Shown here: piece after piece, positions 1 through 7,642 of the stretch
How positions within the stretch are numbered: the stretch's first letter is position 1
Layout of the letters: the number at the start of each line of letters is the position of its first letter
Assembly (NCBI RefSeq): GCF_003731765.1
Contig: NZ_MOAL01000006.1
Location: 564,563-628,562, forward strand
Direction: 5' to 3'
Length of the DNA stretch: 64,000 bases
DNA from: Pseudomonas chlororaphis
GTDB lineage: Bacteria; Pseudomonadota; Gammaproteobacteria; Pseudomonadales; Pseudomonadaceae
Program-made: the position numbers and the translations under genes
The notes under the pieces: model-generated
What the model was told of the DNA's origin: nothing
The model's input: the letters and a program-made list of their open reading frames with translations, nothing else
Databases searched by the model: none

Positions 1-48
1 CAGCGCAGCATGCTGGTGCGCTGCGCCGACCAAGGTCGCACCAGCTGA
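1..48 (+). CDS. Possible 3' end of an upstream CDS
   Basis: The first 48 bases read open in frame 1 from the window edge and end in TGA at 46-48, giving only 15 residues ending in DQGRTS. The codons are GC-rich at third positions like the neighbouring genes. The product cannot be named from so little, and chance openness over 48 bases is likely enough that this stays a weak call. The 94 bases that follow, up to the LysR start, hold no gene that I can see. Confidence 0.25.
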   Translation, partial: QRSMLVRCADQGRTS

Positions 49-142
49 GCCGGCGGGGTACAAGACAGCACAGGCGTCCAAGGCCAAGTGGCGCTGCCTG
101 TGCTTAGCTGAGGGCCTGTGCTTGTGCCCCAGGACCCCGCTT

Positions 143-1057
143 ATGAATCGCAATGACCTGCGCCGCGTCGATCTCAACCTGCTGGTGATTTTCGAGGCCC
201 TGATGTTCGAAAAGAACCTGACCCGGGTCGCGGAAAAGCTGTTTATGGGCCAGCCGGCCGTGAGCGCTGCCTTGGGCCGGCTACGGGACCTGTTCGACGA
301 CCCGCTGTTTGTTCGCAGCGGCCGCGGTATGGAACCCACGGCCCGGGCCCTGGTGATCCTCGGCGAGTTGCAGCCGGCCCTGGACACCATCTCCGGGGCG
401 GTGAGCCGGGCCAAGGAATTCGACCCTTCCAGCAGTTGTGCGGTGTTTCGCATCGGCCTGTCCGACGACGCCGAGTTCGGCTTGTTTCCGGCCCTGCTCA
501 GCCGCCTGCGGGAAGAGGCGCCGGGGATCGTGGTGGTGGTCCGCCGGGCCAATTTCCTGTTGATGCCGTCGTTGCTGGGCAGCGGCGAAATCTCCGTGGG
601 CGTGAGTTACACCACCGACCTGCCGGCCAATGCCAAGCGCAAGAAACTGCGGGACATCCCCTGCAAGGTGCTGCGTGGCGATGCCCGTCCCGAGCCGCTG
701 AGCCTGGATGAGTACTGCGCACGGCCCCACGCCATGGTGTCGTTCTCCGGTGACCTGAGTGGCAATATCGACCTCGACCTGGCGCGCCTCGGTCGCGCCC
801 GCCGGGTGGTGCTGGCGGTGCCGCAATTCAGTGGCCTGCGGGCCTTGCTGGCCGGCAGCGAAATGATCGCCACGGTGCCCGACTACGCCGCCTGTGCCCT
901 GACCGAAGGCTGCGCCCTGCGCGCCGAAGACCCACCGTTCCCCATCGACGCGGCGGAGCTGTCCATGGTCTGGAGCGGGGTGCACGACAACGACCCGGCG
1001 GAGCGTTGGCTACGCGGGCGCATCGCCGAGCACATGGCCCAGGCCGCGGACCTCTAG
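143..1057 (+). CDS. LysR-family transcriptional regulator
   Basis: LysR-type activator/repressor of 304 residues, the normal family length. The N-terminal winged helix-turn-helix spans about residues 5-65, with the family signature around QPAVSAALGRLRDLFDDPLF and then the usual linker helix; the rest is the periplasmic-binding-like effector domain. I start at ATG 143; an in-frame TTG lies at 122, but ATG plus the NDLRRVDLNLL opening is the usual LysR form. It lies 111 bases upstream of, and co-oriented with, the DoxX/ABM/amidohydrolase/YcaC set, so it may control that set. This subfamily (DPLFVRSGRGM) resembles regulators such as the NodD/PbuR-like group. The effector is unknown. Confidence 0.9.
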   Translation: MNRNDLRRVDLNLLVIFEALMFEKNLTRVAEKLFMGQPAVSAALGRLRDLFDDPLFVRSGRGMEPTARALVILGELQPALDTISGAVSRAKEFDPSSSCAVFRIGLSDDAEFGLFPALLSRLREEAPGIVVVVRRANFLLMPSLLGSGEISVGVSYTTDLPANAKRKKLRDIPCKVLRGDARPEPLSLDEYCARPHAMVSFSGDLSGNIDLDLARLGRARRVVLAVPQFSGLRALLAGSEMIATVPDYAACALTEGCALRAEDPPFPIDAAELSMVWSGVHDNDPAERWLRGRIAEHMAQAADL

Positions 1058-1168
1058 CCCGGGCTTGCGCCGGGGTGAAAGAGAGCACGTACATGCAATT
1101 TTTCCGTGACGGCCCATCGCACACTGCATGCCATTGATCACACCGACGCAGTGAAAGGAGGGGCATTC

Positions 1169-1582
1169 ATGGTGGCAACAGGGGAAGAGCGGGCCCAGGA
1201 CGTTGGCCTGTTGTTTCTGCGGGTCAGCGCGGCGCTGTTCCTGCTTTGGGTCCATGGCTTGCCCAAGCTGCTGCACTTCAGCAGCGAGTTGCAGCGCATC
1301 GAGGACCCCTTGCACCTGGGGGCCCAATTGACCCTGTGCCTGGCGATTTTCGCCGAGGTGCTGTGCCCCTTGCTGATACTCGTCGGAATTTTTGTGCGCC
1401 TGGCCTGCGTGCCTATTCTCTTTCTGCTGGCGGTGGCGGTGTTCTGGGTCCACCCGGAATGGAGCCTGGAGCAGGGCCAGTTCGCCTGGCTGCTGTTGAT
1501 CCTGTTCAGCACCTTGCTGTTGACCGGGCCAGGGCGCCTGGCCGTCAGTTCACGTTTGCCCGGAGTGCTGCGTCATGCCTGA
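1169..1582 (+). CDS. DoxX-family small membrane protein
   Basis: 137-residue integral membrane protein with four predicted hydrophobic helices, at about residues 10-30, 50-72, 78-98 and 110-130. The early FLRVSAALFLLWVHG segment and a proline near the end of TM1 fit the DoxX/DoxD fold. The family is associated with quinone or thiosulfate redox chemistry in some members, but most are uncharacterised. The start is ATG 1169 because AAAGGAGG lies 8 bases upstream; an ATG-less extension back to 1106 has no such site. The last 8 bases overlap the next gene, indicating translational coupling. A redox or detoxification role with its neighbours is inferred, not shown. Confidence 0.8.
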   Translation: MVATGEERAQDVGLLFLRVSAALFLLWVHGLPKLLHFSSELQRIEDPLHLGAQLTLCLAIFAEVLCPLLILVGIFVRLACVPILFLLAVAVFWVHPEWSLEQGQFAWLLLILFSTLLLTGPGRLAVSSRLPGVLRHA

Positions 1583-2180
1583 CATCCAGAACAACAGTGA
1601 AGTGGTGACCCTGGTGGTCAAGCACCGGATCAAGACCGGGCAAGAGACCGCCTATGAAGCCTGGCTGCGGCGCATCGTGCGGGTGGCGGGGCAGTGGCGG
1701 GGGCACCTGGGGGTGGATGTGGTACGCGGCAAGCAGGGCGGCCTGGCGCTGTTCACCTGCGTGCTGCGCTTTGCGTCCACCGCCGACATGCAGCAGTGGC
1801 TCGACTCGCCTGAGCGCCAGGAACTGATTAGCGAAGCCGAGCCGATGCTGGCCGACGGCGACCAGACCGAAATCGCCCCGCTCAAGGAGTTCTGGTTCGC
1901 CCCCCTGGCCGACGCCGCAACCCCGCCGCCGCGCTGGAAACAGGCGGTGGTGACCCTGTGCGTGATCCTGCCGCTGACCTTGCTGGTTCCGCTGCTTTGG
2001 GGCCCGGTGCTGCATTTGCATCCGTTCCTCTCCAACTACCTGGTGAGCACCTTTCTGGTGACCCTGACCATCGTCCTGCTGGTGGTGTACCTGCTGATGC
2101 CGGCGGCCACCCGGTTGTTCGCGCCGTGGCTGCAAGCCTCTGCCGCCCATGAACACCTGGAGGCCGAACATGGCCAATAA
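1575..2180 (+). CDS. Antibiotic biosynthesis monooxygenase (ABM) domain protein with C-terminal membrane helices
   Basis: 201 residues. Residues 8-105 look like an ABM ferredoxin-like barrel: VVTLVVKHRIKTG opening, then the YEAWL helix and a LALFTCVLRF strand. It is followed by a Pro-rich linker and two membrane helices at about 125-148 and 155-178. This soluble-plus-two-helix form is a recognised hypothetical family in Pseudomonas, usually annotated as antibiotic biosynthesis monooxygenase. The start overlaps the end of the DoxX gene by 8 bases (ATGCCTGA), so the two are probably co-translated. Its 3' end overlaps the start of the amidohydrolase gene. No substrate can be inferred. Confidence 0.8.
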   Translation: MPDIQNNSEVVTLVVKHRIKTGQETAYEAWLRRIVRVAGQWRGHLGVDVVRGKQGGLALFTCVLRFASTADMQQWLDSPERQELISEAEPMLADGDQTEIAPLKEFWFAPLADAATPPPRWKQAVVTLCVILPLTLLVPLLWGPVLHLHPFLSNYLVSTFLVTLTIVLLVVYLLMPAATRLFAPWLQASAAHEHLEAEHGQ

Positions 2181-4137
2181 GGATGACCCCAGCGACCCGC
2201 TGCGCCGCCAATTGCTGGCTGCCGGCTCGTTGCTCAGCGCGGCAGCGGCGTTCTGGCCGCGGCTGTCTTTTGCCTCTTCATCCCTACAAGGAAATCCGAT
2301 GAACGCCGATCTGATTCTGTTCAATGGCCAGTTCCACACCGTGGACCGGGAAAACCCCCGGGCCAGTGCCGTCGCCATCAGCGGCGGGCGTTTTGTCGCC
2401 GTGGGCACCGACGCCGAGGCCATGGCTTTGCGCGGCAGCGGCACCCAGGTCATCGACCTCAAGGGCCGCACGGTGATCCCGGGCCTCAACGACTCCCACC
2501 TGCACCTGATCCGGGGCGGCCTCAACTACAACTTGGAACTGCGCTGGGAAGGCGTGCCGTCCCTGGCCGATGCCTTGCGCATGCTCAAGGACCAGGCTGA
2601 CCGCACCCCAACCCCGCAATGGGTGCGGGTGGTGGGCGGCTGGAACGAATTCCAGTTCGCTGAAAAGCGCATGCCGACCCTGGAGGAACTGAACCAGGCG
2701 GCGCCGGACACTCCGGTATTTATCCTGCACCTGTACGACCGTGCCTTGCTCAACCGCGCGGCCCTGCGCGTGGCCGGCTACACCCGCGACACGCCGAACC
2801 CGCCGGGCGGCGAGATTGTCCGTGACAGTAACGGCAACCCCACCGGGATGCTGGTGGCGCGGCCCAACGCGATGATCCTTTACTCGACCCTAGCCAAGGG
2901 GCCCAAGCTGCCCCTGGAATACCAGGTCAACTCGACCCGCCAGTTCATGCGTGAACTCAACCGCCTGGGCCTGACCAGCGCCATTGACGCCGGCGGCGGC
3001 TTCCAGAACTACCCCGACGACTACGCGGTGATCGAGCAACTGGCCAAGGAGGAGCAGTTGACGGTGCGCATCGCCTACAACCTGTTCACCCAGAAGCCCA
3101 AGGAAGAGCTCAGCGACTTCAAGAACTGGACCGGCAGCGTCAAGCTGCACCAGGGCGACGACTACCTGCGGCACAACGGTGCCGGCGAGATGTTGGTGTT
3201 CTCGGCAGCGGACTTCGAAGACTTCCTCGAACCGCGCCCCGACCTGCCGCTGACCATGGAGCAGGAGCTGGAGCCGGTGGTGCGTCACCTGGTGGAGCAG
3301 CGTTGGCCGTTCCGTCTGCACGCCACCTACGACGAATCCATCTCGCGCATGCTCGACGTGTTCGAAAAGGTCAACCGCGACATCCCCTTCAATGGCCTGC
3401 CGTGGTTCTTCGACCACGCTGAAACCATCACCCCGAAAAACATCGAGCGGGTTCGTGCCCTCGGTGGTGGTATTGCGATCCAGGACCGCATGGCGTTCCA
3501 GGGCGAGTATTTCGTCGAGCGCTACGGCGCCAAGGCTGCCGAAGCCACACCGCCGATCAAACGCATGCTGGCCGAAGGCGTGCCGGTGGGCGCGGGCACC
3601 GACGCCACTCGGGTGTCCAGCTACAACCCCTGGACCTCCCTGTACTGGATGGTCAGCGGGCGCACTGTCGGCGGCCTGGAGTTGCACGCCGAAGGCTTGC
3701 CGCGTCTGACCGCCCTGGAACTCTTCACCCACGGCAGCGCCTGGTTCTCGTCGGAGCAGGGCAAGAAGGGCCAGATCAAGGTCGGCCAATTGGCGGACGT
3801 TGCGGCCCTGTCGGCGGACTTCTTCAGCGTCGACGAAGAAGCCATCAAGTGGATCGAATCGGTACTGACCGTGGTCGGCGGCAAGGTGGTCTACGGCGCC
3901 GGTGATTTCGACACCTTGGCACCGCCTAGCGTGCCGGTGCTGCCGGACTGGTCGCCCGTGGTCAAGGTGCCCGGGCACTGGCGTCCGACCTCACCGTTGC
4001 AGGCCCAGGTGCACCAGTGCAGCGGCCCTTGCGCGGTGCACTCCCACAGCCATGAGCGGGCCCGACTGTCGTCGGTGCCGGTCAGCGACTTCCAGGGTTT
4101 CTGGGGCGCCTTCGGCTGTTCTTGCTTTGCCTTCTGA
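2170..4137 (+). CDS. YtcJ-like metal-dependent amidohydrolase with Tat-type leader
   Basis: Amidohydrolase-family-3 enzyme (YtcJ group) of about 655 residues that hydrolyses C-N bonds of an unknown substrate. From ATG 2170 it has a leader with RRQLLAAGSLLSAAAAFWP, a twin-arginine-like signal, so export to the periplasm is likely. The catalytic module begins near NADLILFNGQFHTVD; a metal-binding HLHL follows PGLNDS, and a DHAE segment and GTDATR near the C-terminal half supply further ligands. GGAGG-like bases precede 2170; an in-frame ATG also exists at 2149. A second, well-spaced AAGGAA ribosome site precedes ATG 2299, exactly at the mature domain, so a leaderless form is possible. The last 40 residues form an unusual Cys/His-rich tail (CSGPC, VHSHSHE, CSCF). 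The gene is followed by YcaC. Confidence 0.85.
   Translation: MANKDDPSDPLRRQLLAAGSLLSAAAAFWPRLSFASSSLQGNPMNADLILFNGQFHTVDRENPRASAVAISGGRFVAVGTDAEAMALRGSGTQVIDLKGRTVIPGLNDSHLHLIRGGLNYNLELRWEGVPSLADALRMLKDQADRTPTPQWVRVVGGWNEFQFAEKRMPTLEELNQAAPDTPVFILHLYDRALLNRAALRVAGYTRDTPNPPGGEIVRDSNGNPTGMLVARPNAMILYSTLAKGPKLPLEYQVNSTRQFMRELNRLGLTSAIDAGGGFQNYPDDYAVIEQLAKEEQLTVRIAYNLFTQKPKEELSDFKNWTGSVKLHQGDDYLRHNGAGEMLVFSAADFEDFLEPRPDLPLTMEQELEPVVRHLVEQRWPFRLHATYDESISRMLDVFEKVNRDIPFNGLPWFFDHAETITPKNIERVRALGGGIAIQDRMAFQGEYFVERYGAKAAEATPPIKRMLAEGVPVGAGTDATRVSSYNPWTSLYWMVSGRTVGGLELHAEGLPRLTALELFTHGSAWFSSEQGKKGQIKVGQLADVAALSADFFSVDEEAIKWIESVLTVVGGKVVYGAGDFDTLAPPSVPVLPDWSPVVKVPGHWRPTSPLQAQVHQCSGPCAVHSHSHERARLSSVPVSDFQGFWGAFGCSCFAF
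2288..2301 (+). promoter_or_regulatory. Internal ribosome-binding site with alternative ATG
   Basis: AAGGAA at 2288-2293 sits 5 bases before an in-frame ATG at 2299-2301, at the junction between the Tat-like leader and the amidohydrolase domain. Its spacing and strength are at least as good as those before 2170. It could allow a cytoplasmic leaderless form, or mean that the leader annotation is wrong. This is read directly from sequence; use in vivo is unknown. Confidence 0.45.
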
Positions 4138-4209
4138 TTGGCCGATTTTTTACGCGTCGGCCCTGGTGCCGACGCCTTGCGCTGCATCCCTCTAAAAGGA
4201 GCTACCCCC

Positions 4210-4833
4210 ATGAGCAAAGAATACAAACGTCTGAACAAAGATGACGCCGTGGTGCTGCTGGTGGATCACCAGACTGGCCTGATCTCGCTGGTGCAGGACT
4301 TCTCCCCCAACGAGTTCAAGAACAACGTCCTGGCCCTGGCCGACCTGGCGAAGTTCTTCAACTTGCCGACCATCCTCACCACCAGCTTCGAGCAAGGCCC
4401 CAACGGCCCGATCGTTCCCGAGCTGAAAGAAATCTTCCCGGACGCGCCGTACATTCCACGCCCTGGCCAGATCAATGCCTGGGACAACGAAGACTTCGTC
4501 AAGGCGATCAAGGCCACCGGCCGCAAGCAACTGATCATTGCCGGTGTGGTGACCGACGTCTGCGTAGCGTTCCCGACCCTGTCGGCGCTGGCAGAAGGTT
4601 ATGACGTGTTTGTGGTGACCGATGCGTCCGGCACCTTCAACGAAACCGTGCAGCAAGCTGCATGGGTGCGCATGACCGAAGCCGGCGCGCAGATGATGAA
4701 CTGGTTCTCGGTCGCCTGTGAGCTGCACCGCGACTGGCGCAACGACATCGAAGGCCTGGGCAACCTGCTGTCCCAGCGCATTCCCAACTACCGCAACCTG
4801 ATGAACAGCTACTCGGCGCTGACCGCCAAGTAA
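4210..4833 (+). CDS. ycaC: YcaC-family isochorismatase-fold hydrolase
   Basis: 207-residue cysteine hydrolase of the YcaC group within the isochorismatase-like superfamily. Visible features are the Asp of LLVDHQTG near residue 19, the Lys of the family triad, and the Cys in GVVTDVCVAFPTL near residue 118 with the preceding VVT motif (cis-peptide). E. coli YcaC and a Pseudomonas YcaC have been structurally described as octamers without a firm substrate. The start is ATG 4210, preceded by AAAAGGAG 8 bases away; the upstream extension to 4138 lacks a start with a good site. It follows the amidohydrolase by 72 bases and ends before a strong terminator, so it closes the transcription unit. Confidence 0.9.
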   Translation: MSKEYKRLNKDDAVVLLVDHQTGLISLVQDFSPNEFKNNVLALADLAKFFNLPTILTTSFEQGPNGPIVPELKEIFPDAPYIPRPGQINAWDNEDFVKAIKATGRKQLIIAGVVTDVCVAFPTLSALAEGYDVFVVTDASGTFNETVQQAAWVRMTEAGAQMMNWFSVACELHRDWRNDIEGLGNLLSQRIPNYRNLMNSYSALTAK

Positions 4834-4846
4834 GCCGCCCCGTTCC

Positions 4847-4877
4847 AAACAAGGCCCGCCTCGCGCGGGCCTTGTTT
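4847..4877 (+). terminator. Rho-independent terminator after ycaC
   Basis: A perfect 13-bp inverted repeat (4847-4859 with 4865-4877, loop of 5) made of AAACAAGGCCCGC and its complement, ending in TTTATT. It lies 14 bases after the ycaC stop. The A/T flanks make it usable on both strands, and the mscS-like gene converges from the right. Confidence 0.85.
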
Positions 4878-4918
4878 ATTGGGCGAACACAGTGACACGG
4901 AGAGTCGGGTGCTGCAGG

Positions 4919-4940
4919 CCCACGCAGAGCGTGGGAACGA
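4919..4940. repeat. REP-like palindromic repeat
   Basis: CCCACGC, a 3-base loop, then GCGTGGG (4919-4935) followed by AACGA. This matches the small intergenic palindromes widespread in P. fluorescens-group genomes, and it resembles the element at 8527-8578. It lies in the convergent gap between ycaC and the MscS gene. Confidence 0.6.
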
Positions 4941-4958
4941 TCGGGCAGGGGAGGCGCG

Positions 4959-6386
4959 TCAGCGCTTTTGCAGCCAGCTGAGAAAACCGCCTTTGCGGAT
5001 GTCCACGGGTTTGCCCAGCAGCACCGAGCGGCTGCTTTGCTGGCGCACGGCTTGGAGCTTGTTCAGGGCGCGGCTGATTTCTGTGCGCTGGGCCATGCAA
5101 CCCCGGGTCAGGGTCTTGTCCAGGCGGTAGACGATGCACGAGGTCAGGGCGGTAAAGCGCGCCTGGGACGGGGTGTCGGCGAGGATGCTCTGTTCGCCCA
5201 TCACTTCACTGGGGCCCATGCGCCCGGCTTCGAGCATGCGGTTGCCTTCGGGCACGCTGGCGCTGACCACGCCAGTGGCGATCAGCAGCAGGCTGTCGGG
5301 CACTTCGTCCAGGTCGAGGATCACCTCACCCGCGGCGTACTGAATGGGGGTCATGGCCTGGGCCAGTTGCTCCCGTTCCGGGTTGTCCAGGGTGCGGAAG
5401 ATCTTCACCTCGTCGAGCAAGGCCCTGGCCCGGGAAATCGGCTCGCTGTAGCCCTCGGGCTGGCGGGAAATCCCGGCCGCTTCCAGGTGCCGATGGGCCA
5501 GGTCGAACAGTTGGTTGCGCACCTGGCTCTTCTGCCCCAGTTCGGCGATAAAACCGCTGGCCACGTATTCCGACAGGCTCTCGCCCGCCTCCTTGAGCAC
5601 CACCTTGGGCGCCGGGTTGAGCAGCAGGCTGTTGCTGCCTTGCAGGGCGCGCTCCAGGGCATCCAGCACCCGCTGTGGACGGATGTGGTTGGGCACTTGG
5701 ATGCTGATGGACACGCCGTGCATGTTGCTCGGCCGGCTGAGGTTGACCAGCTTGGCCTTGGCCGCCACCGAGTTGGGAATCACCGCCGTGGTGCCAGCGC
5801 TGGTCAGCAGGTGGGTGGCGCGCCAGTCGATGTCCAGGACCTTGCCTTCGACGCCGTCGATCAGCACCCAATCGTCCACCTGATAGGGCTTGGTGGTGTT
5901 CAGCACGATCCCCGAGAACACGTCGCTCAGAGTGCTTTGCAAGGCCAGGCCGACAATGATCGCCATGGCTCCGGAAGTGGCGAGCAGGCCTTTGACCGGC
6001 AGCTCCATGACGTAGCCGGCGGCGGCCACCACTGCGGCAAGGAACACCAGGGCGCCGATCACGTCCTGTAGCAGCCGCCCGCTGTGACCGATGCGCCGCA
6101 TCAGGATCAGGCCGATCAGTTCGGTCAGCACCCTGGCGGCGTACACCCACCAGATGATCGCCAGGGCCGTGGCCCCCAGTTGCAGCACGTTATCGTCGGC
6201 AAAGACTTGGGCCTGCAGCGGGCTGATGCCGGCGTTGATGATCAACGCGCTGTAGCTGAGGAACAGCACCAGGCGCAGGCCGACTCGGGTCAGGCGCTGA
6301 GGGAAGGGCGCCAGGTGCCAGAGCAGCACGTCCACCAGCAACAGAACGGCACTCCACAGCAGCGGGTGTTGGGTGACAAGGTTCAT
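4959..6386 (-). CDS. MscS-type mechanosensitive channel fused to a cyclic-nucleotide-binding domain
   Basis: 475 residues. Four hydrophobic segments lie in the first 165 residues. The MscS pore-lining helix follows with glycine/alanine packing (LLATSGAMAIIVGLALQSTL), then the MscS beta domain (VDDWVLIDGVEGKVLDIDWRATHL) to about residue 285. A cyclic-nucleotide-binding/Crp-like beta-roll occupies about 325-440 (ILDLDEVPDSLLLIATGVV, EVMGEQSIL). Such fusions are known in a minority of MscS homologues. The second-messenger ligand is not predictable, because the phosphate-binding cassette here reads MGEQSILADTPSQAR and keeps only part of the consensus. The start is ATG 6386. It is followed by a hairpin and convergent ycaC, and lies 78 bases after the minus-strand esterase gene. 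Confidence 0.88.
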   Translation of the reverse strand: MNLVTQHPLLWSAVLLLVDVLLWHLAPFPQRLTRVGLRLVLFLSYSALIINAGISPLQAQVFADDNVLQLGATALAIIWWVYAARVLTELIGLILMRRIGHSGRLLQDVIGALVFLAAVVAAAGYVMELPVKGLLATSGAMAIIVGLALQSTLSDVFSGIVLNTTKPYQVDDWVLIDGVEGKVLDIDWRATHLLTSAGTTAVIPNSVAAKAKLVNLSRPSNMHGVSISIQVPNHIRPQRVLDALERALQGSNSLLLNPAPKVVLKEAGESLSEYVASGFIAELGQKSQVRNQLFDLAHRHLEAAGISRQPEGYSEPISRARALLDEVKIFRTLDNPEREQLAQAMTPIQYAAGEVILDLDEVPDSLLLIATGVVSASVPEGNRMLEAGRMGPSEVMGEQSILADTPSQARFTALTSCIVYRLDKTLTRGCMAQRTEISRALNKLQAVRQQSSRSVLLGKPVDIRKGGFLSWLQKR

Positions 6387-6421
6387 GGCAGTTCCTGGCG
6401 CAGGGAAAGGGGCAAGACGCG

Positions 6422-6449
6422 GTACAGCCGACCCGAAGGTCGGCTGTAC
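6422..6449 (-). terminator. Hairpin between esterase and channel genes
   Basis: Perfect 12-bp stem (6422-6433 and 6438-6449) with a CGAA tetraloop, 15 bases after the esterase stop. The following minus-strand bases (CGCGTCTTGCCCCTTTCC) lack a clean U-run, so it may be a weak terminator or a processing/stabilising hairpin. Confidence 0.5.
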
Positions 6450-6464
6450 GGTCAGTGGAGATTA

Positions 6465-7484
6465 TCAGTTGAGGTGGGTCTTCAGCTCGGCGGCGGCTTG
6501 GCGCATGGCGGCCTGGACTTCCGGGATGCCGTTGAGCGGGTTGAGCAGGCCGAAATCGTGAATCATGCCGTTGTAGCGTACGGCGGTGACTGCCACGCCA
6601 GCGCTGTCGAGCTTGCGGGCATAGGCTTCGCCTTCATCGCGCAACACATCGAACTCGGCGGTCTGCACCAGGGCCGGCGGCAGGCCGCGCAGCTGTTCGA
6701 CGCTGGCTTGCAGGGGCGAGGCGTGGACCTCGGCGCGTTGCTGGGCGTCAGTGGTGTAGCTGTCCCAGAACCAATTCATCATGCCCTTGGTGAGGAAATG
6801 CCCCTCGGCGAATTGCTGGTAGGACGGGGTATCGAACCGGGCATTGGTCACTGGCCACAGCAGCAGTTGGAAGCGCAGGGCCGGGGTTTTCTGTTCCTTG
6901 GCCATCAGTGCCACCACCGCCGCCATGTTGCCGCCGACGCTGTTGCCCGCCACGGCCAGGCGCTGGCCATCGACGCCGATCTCCTTGCCGTGCTCGGCCA
7001 CCCAGCGGGTCGCGGCGTAGGCCTGGTTGATCGCGGTGGGGTAGTGGGCTTCCGGCGATGGCGTGTAGTTGACGTAGACCGCCACCGCGCCGGAACCCAC
7101 CACCAGGTCGCGGATCAAGCGGGCGTGGGTCGGGTAGTCGCCCAGCACCCAGCCGCCACCGTGGAAGAACATGAACACCGGCAGCTCACCCTTGACCTTG
7201 GCCGGACGCACCAGGGTCAGTTGCACGTTTTGGCCGGCCACCTGGATGTTGCGCTCGCTGACGTCCACCCCCGAAAGGTCGACCTTGACCGAGGCCTGGG
7301 CGCCGGTCAGCACCGCACGGGCGTCTTTCGGGCTCAGTTGCTCCAGGGGTTGACCGCCGCCCGCAGCCAGGGCGTTGAGGAAGGCTTGGGTCTGCTGTTC
7401 CACGCCTGGGCTGCCGGCAGCGAAGGCGCTGTTCACGGAGAGGGCGAGGAGGCTGGCGGCGACAACTTTTTGCACTGGGTTCAT
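6465..7484 (-). CDS. Secreted alpha/beta hydrolase (HSL/GDXG esterase family)
   Basis: 339 residues with a cleavable signal peptide (MNPVQKVVAASLLALSVNSAFA, cut near residue 23). The hormone-sensitive-lipase family signature HGGGWVLGDY (oxyanion hole) is followed by the nucleophile elbow GNSVGGNMAA in place of the more usual GDSAGG, then a DEGEAYARKL acid region and HDFGLLNPL with the catalytic His. The substitution of Asn for Asp in the GDSAG motif is a notable deviation; the nucleophile Ser is retained. It probably hydrolyses short acyl esters in the periplasm or outside. The start is ATG 7484 with AAGGAT 8 bases upstream. It diverges from a LysR gene at 7643, which probably regulates it. 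Confidence 0.88.
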   Translation of the reverse strand: MNPVQKVVAASLLALSVNSAFAAGSPGVEQQTQAFLNALAAGGGQPLEQLSPKDARAVLTGAQASVKVDLSGVDVSERNIQVAGQNVQLTLVRPAKVKGELPVFMFFHGGGWVLGDYPTHARLIRDLVVGSGAVAVYVNYTPSPEAHYPTAINQAYAATRWVAEHGKEIGVDGQRLAVAGNSVGGNMAAVVALMAKEQKTPALRFQLLLWPVTNARFDTPSYQQFAEGHFLTKGMMNWFWDSYTTDAQQRAEVHASPLQASVEQLRGLPPALVQTAEFDVLRDEGEAYARKLDSAGVAVTAVRYNGMIHDFGLLNPLNGIPEVQAAMRQAAAELKTHLN

Positions 7485-7642
7485 GGTGGCGATCCTTTTC
7501 GATTAATTGAGTTTTTAGTTTCGAATTCAATGGGTTGCGCTGTGGCTTAACGGCCTCAGCTGCAACCTGTGCTCAGATTAATCTGGTGCCTAAATGAGAA
7601 AAAGCCGCTATAAAGCGTTTTACTGTCAACTGAGGCGTGACA

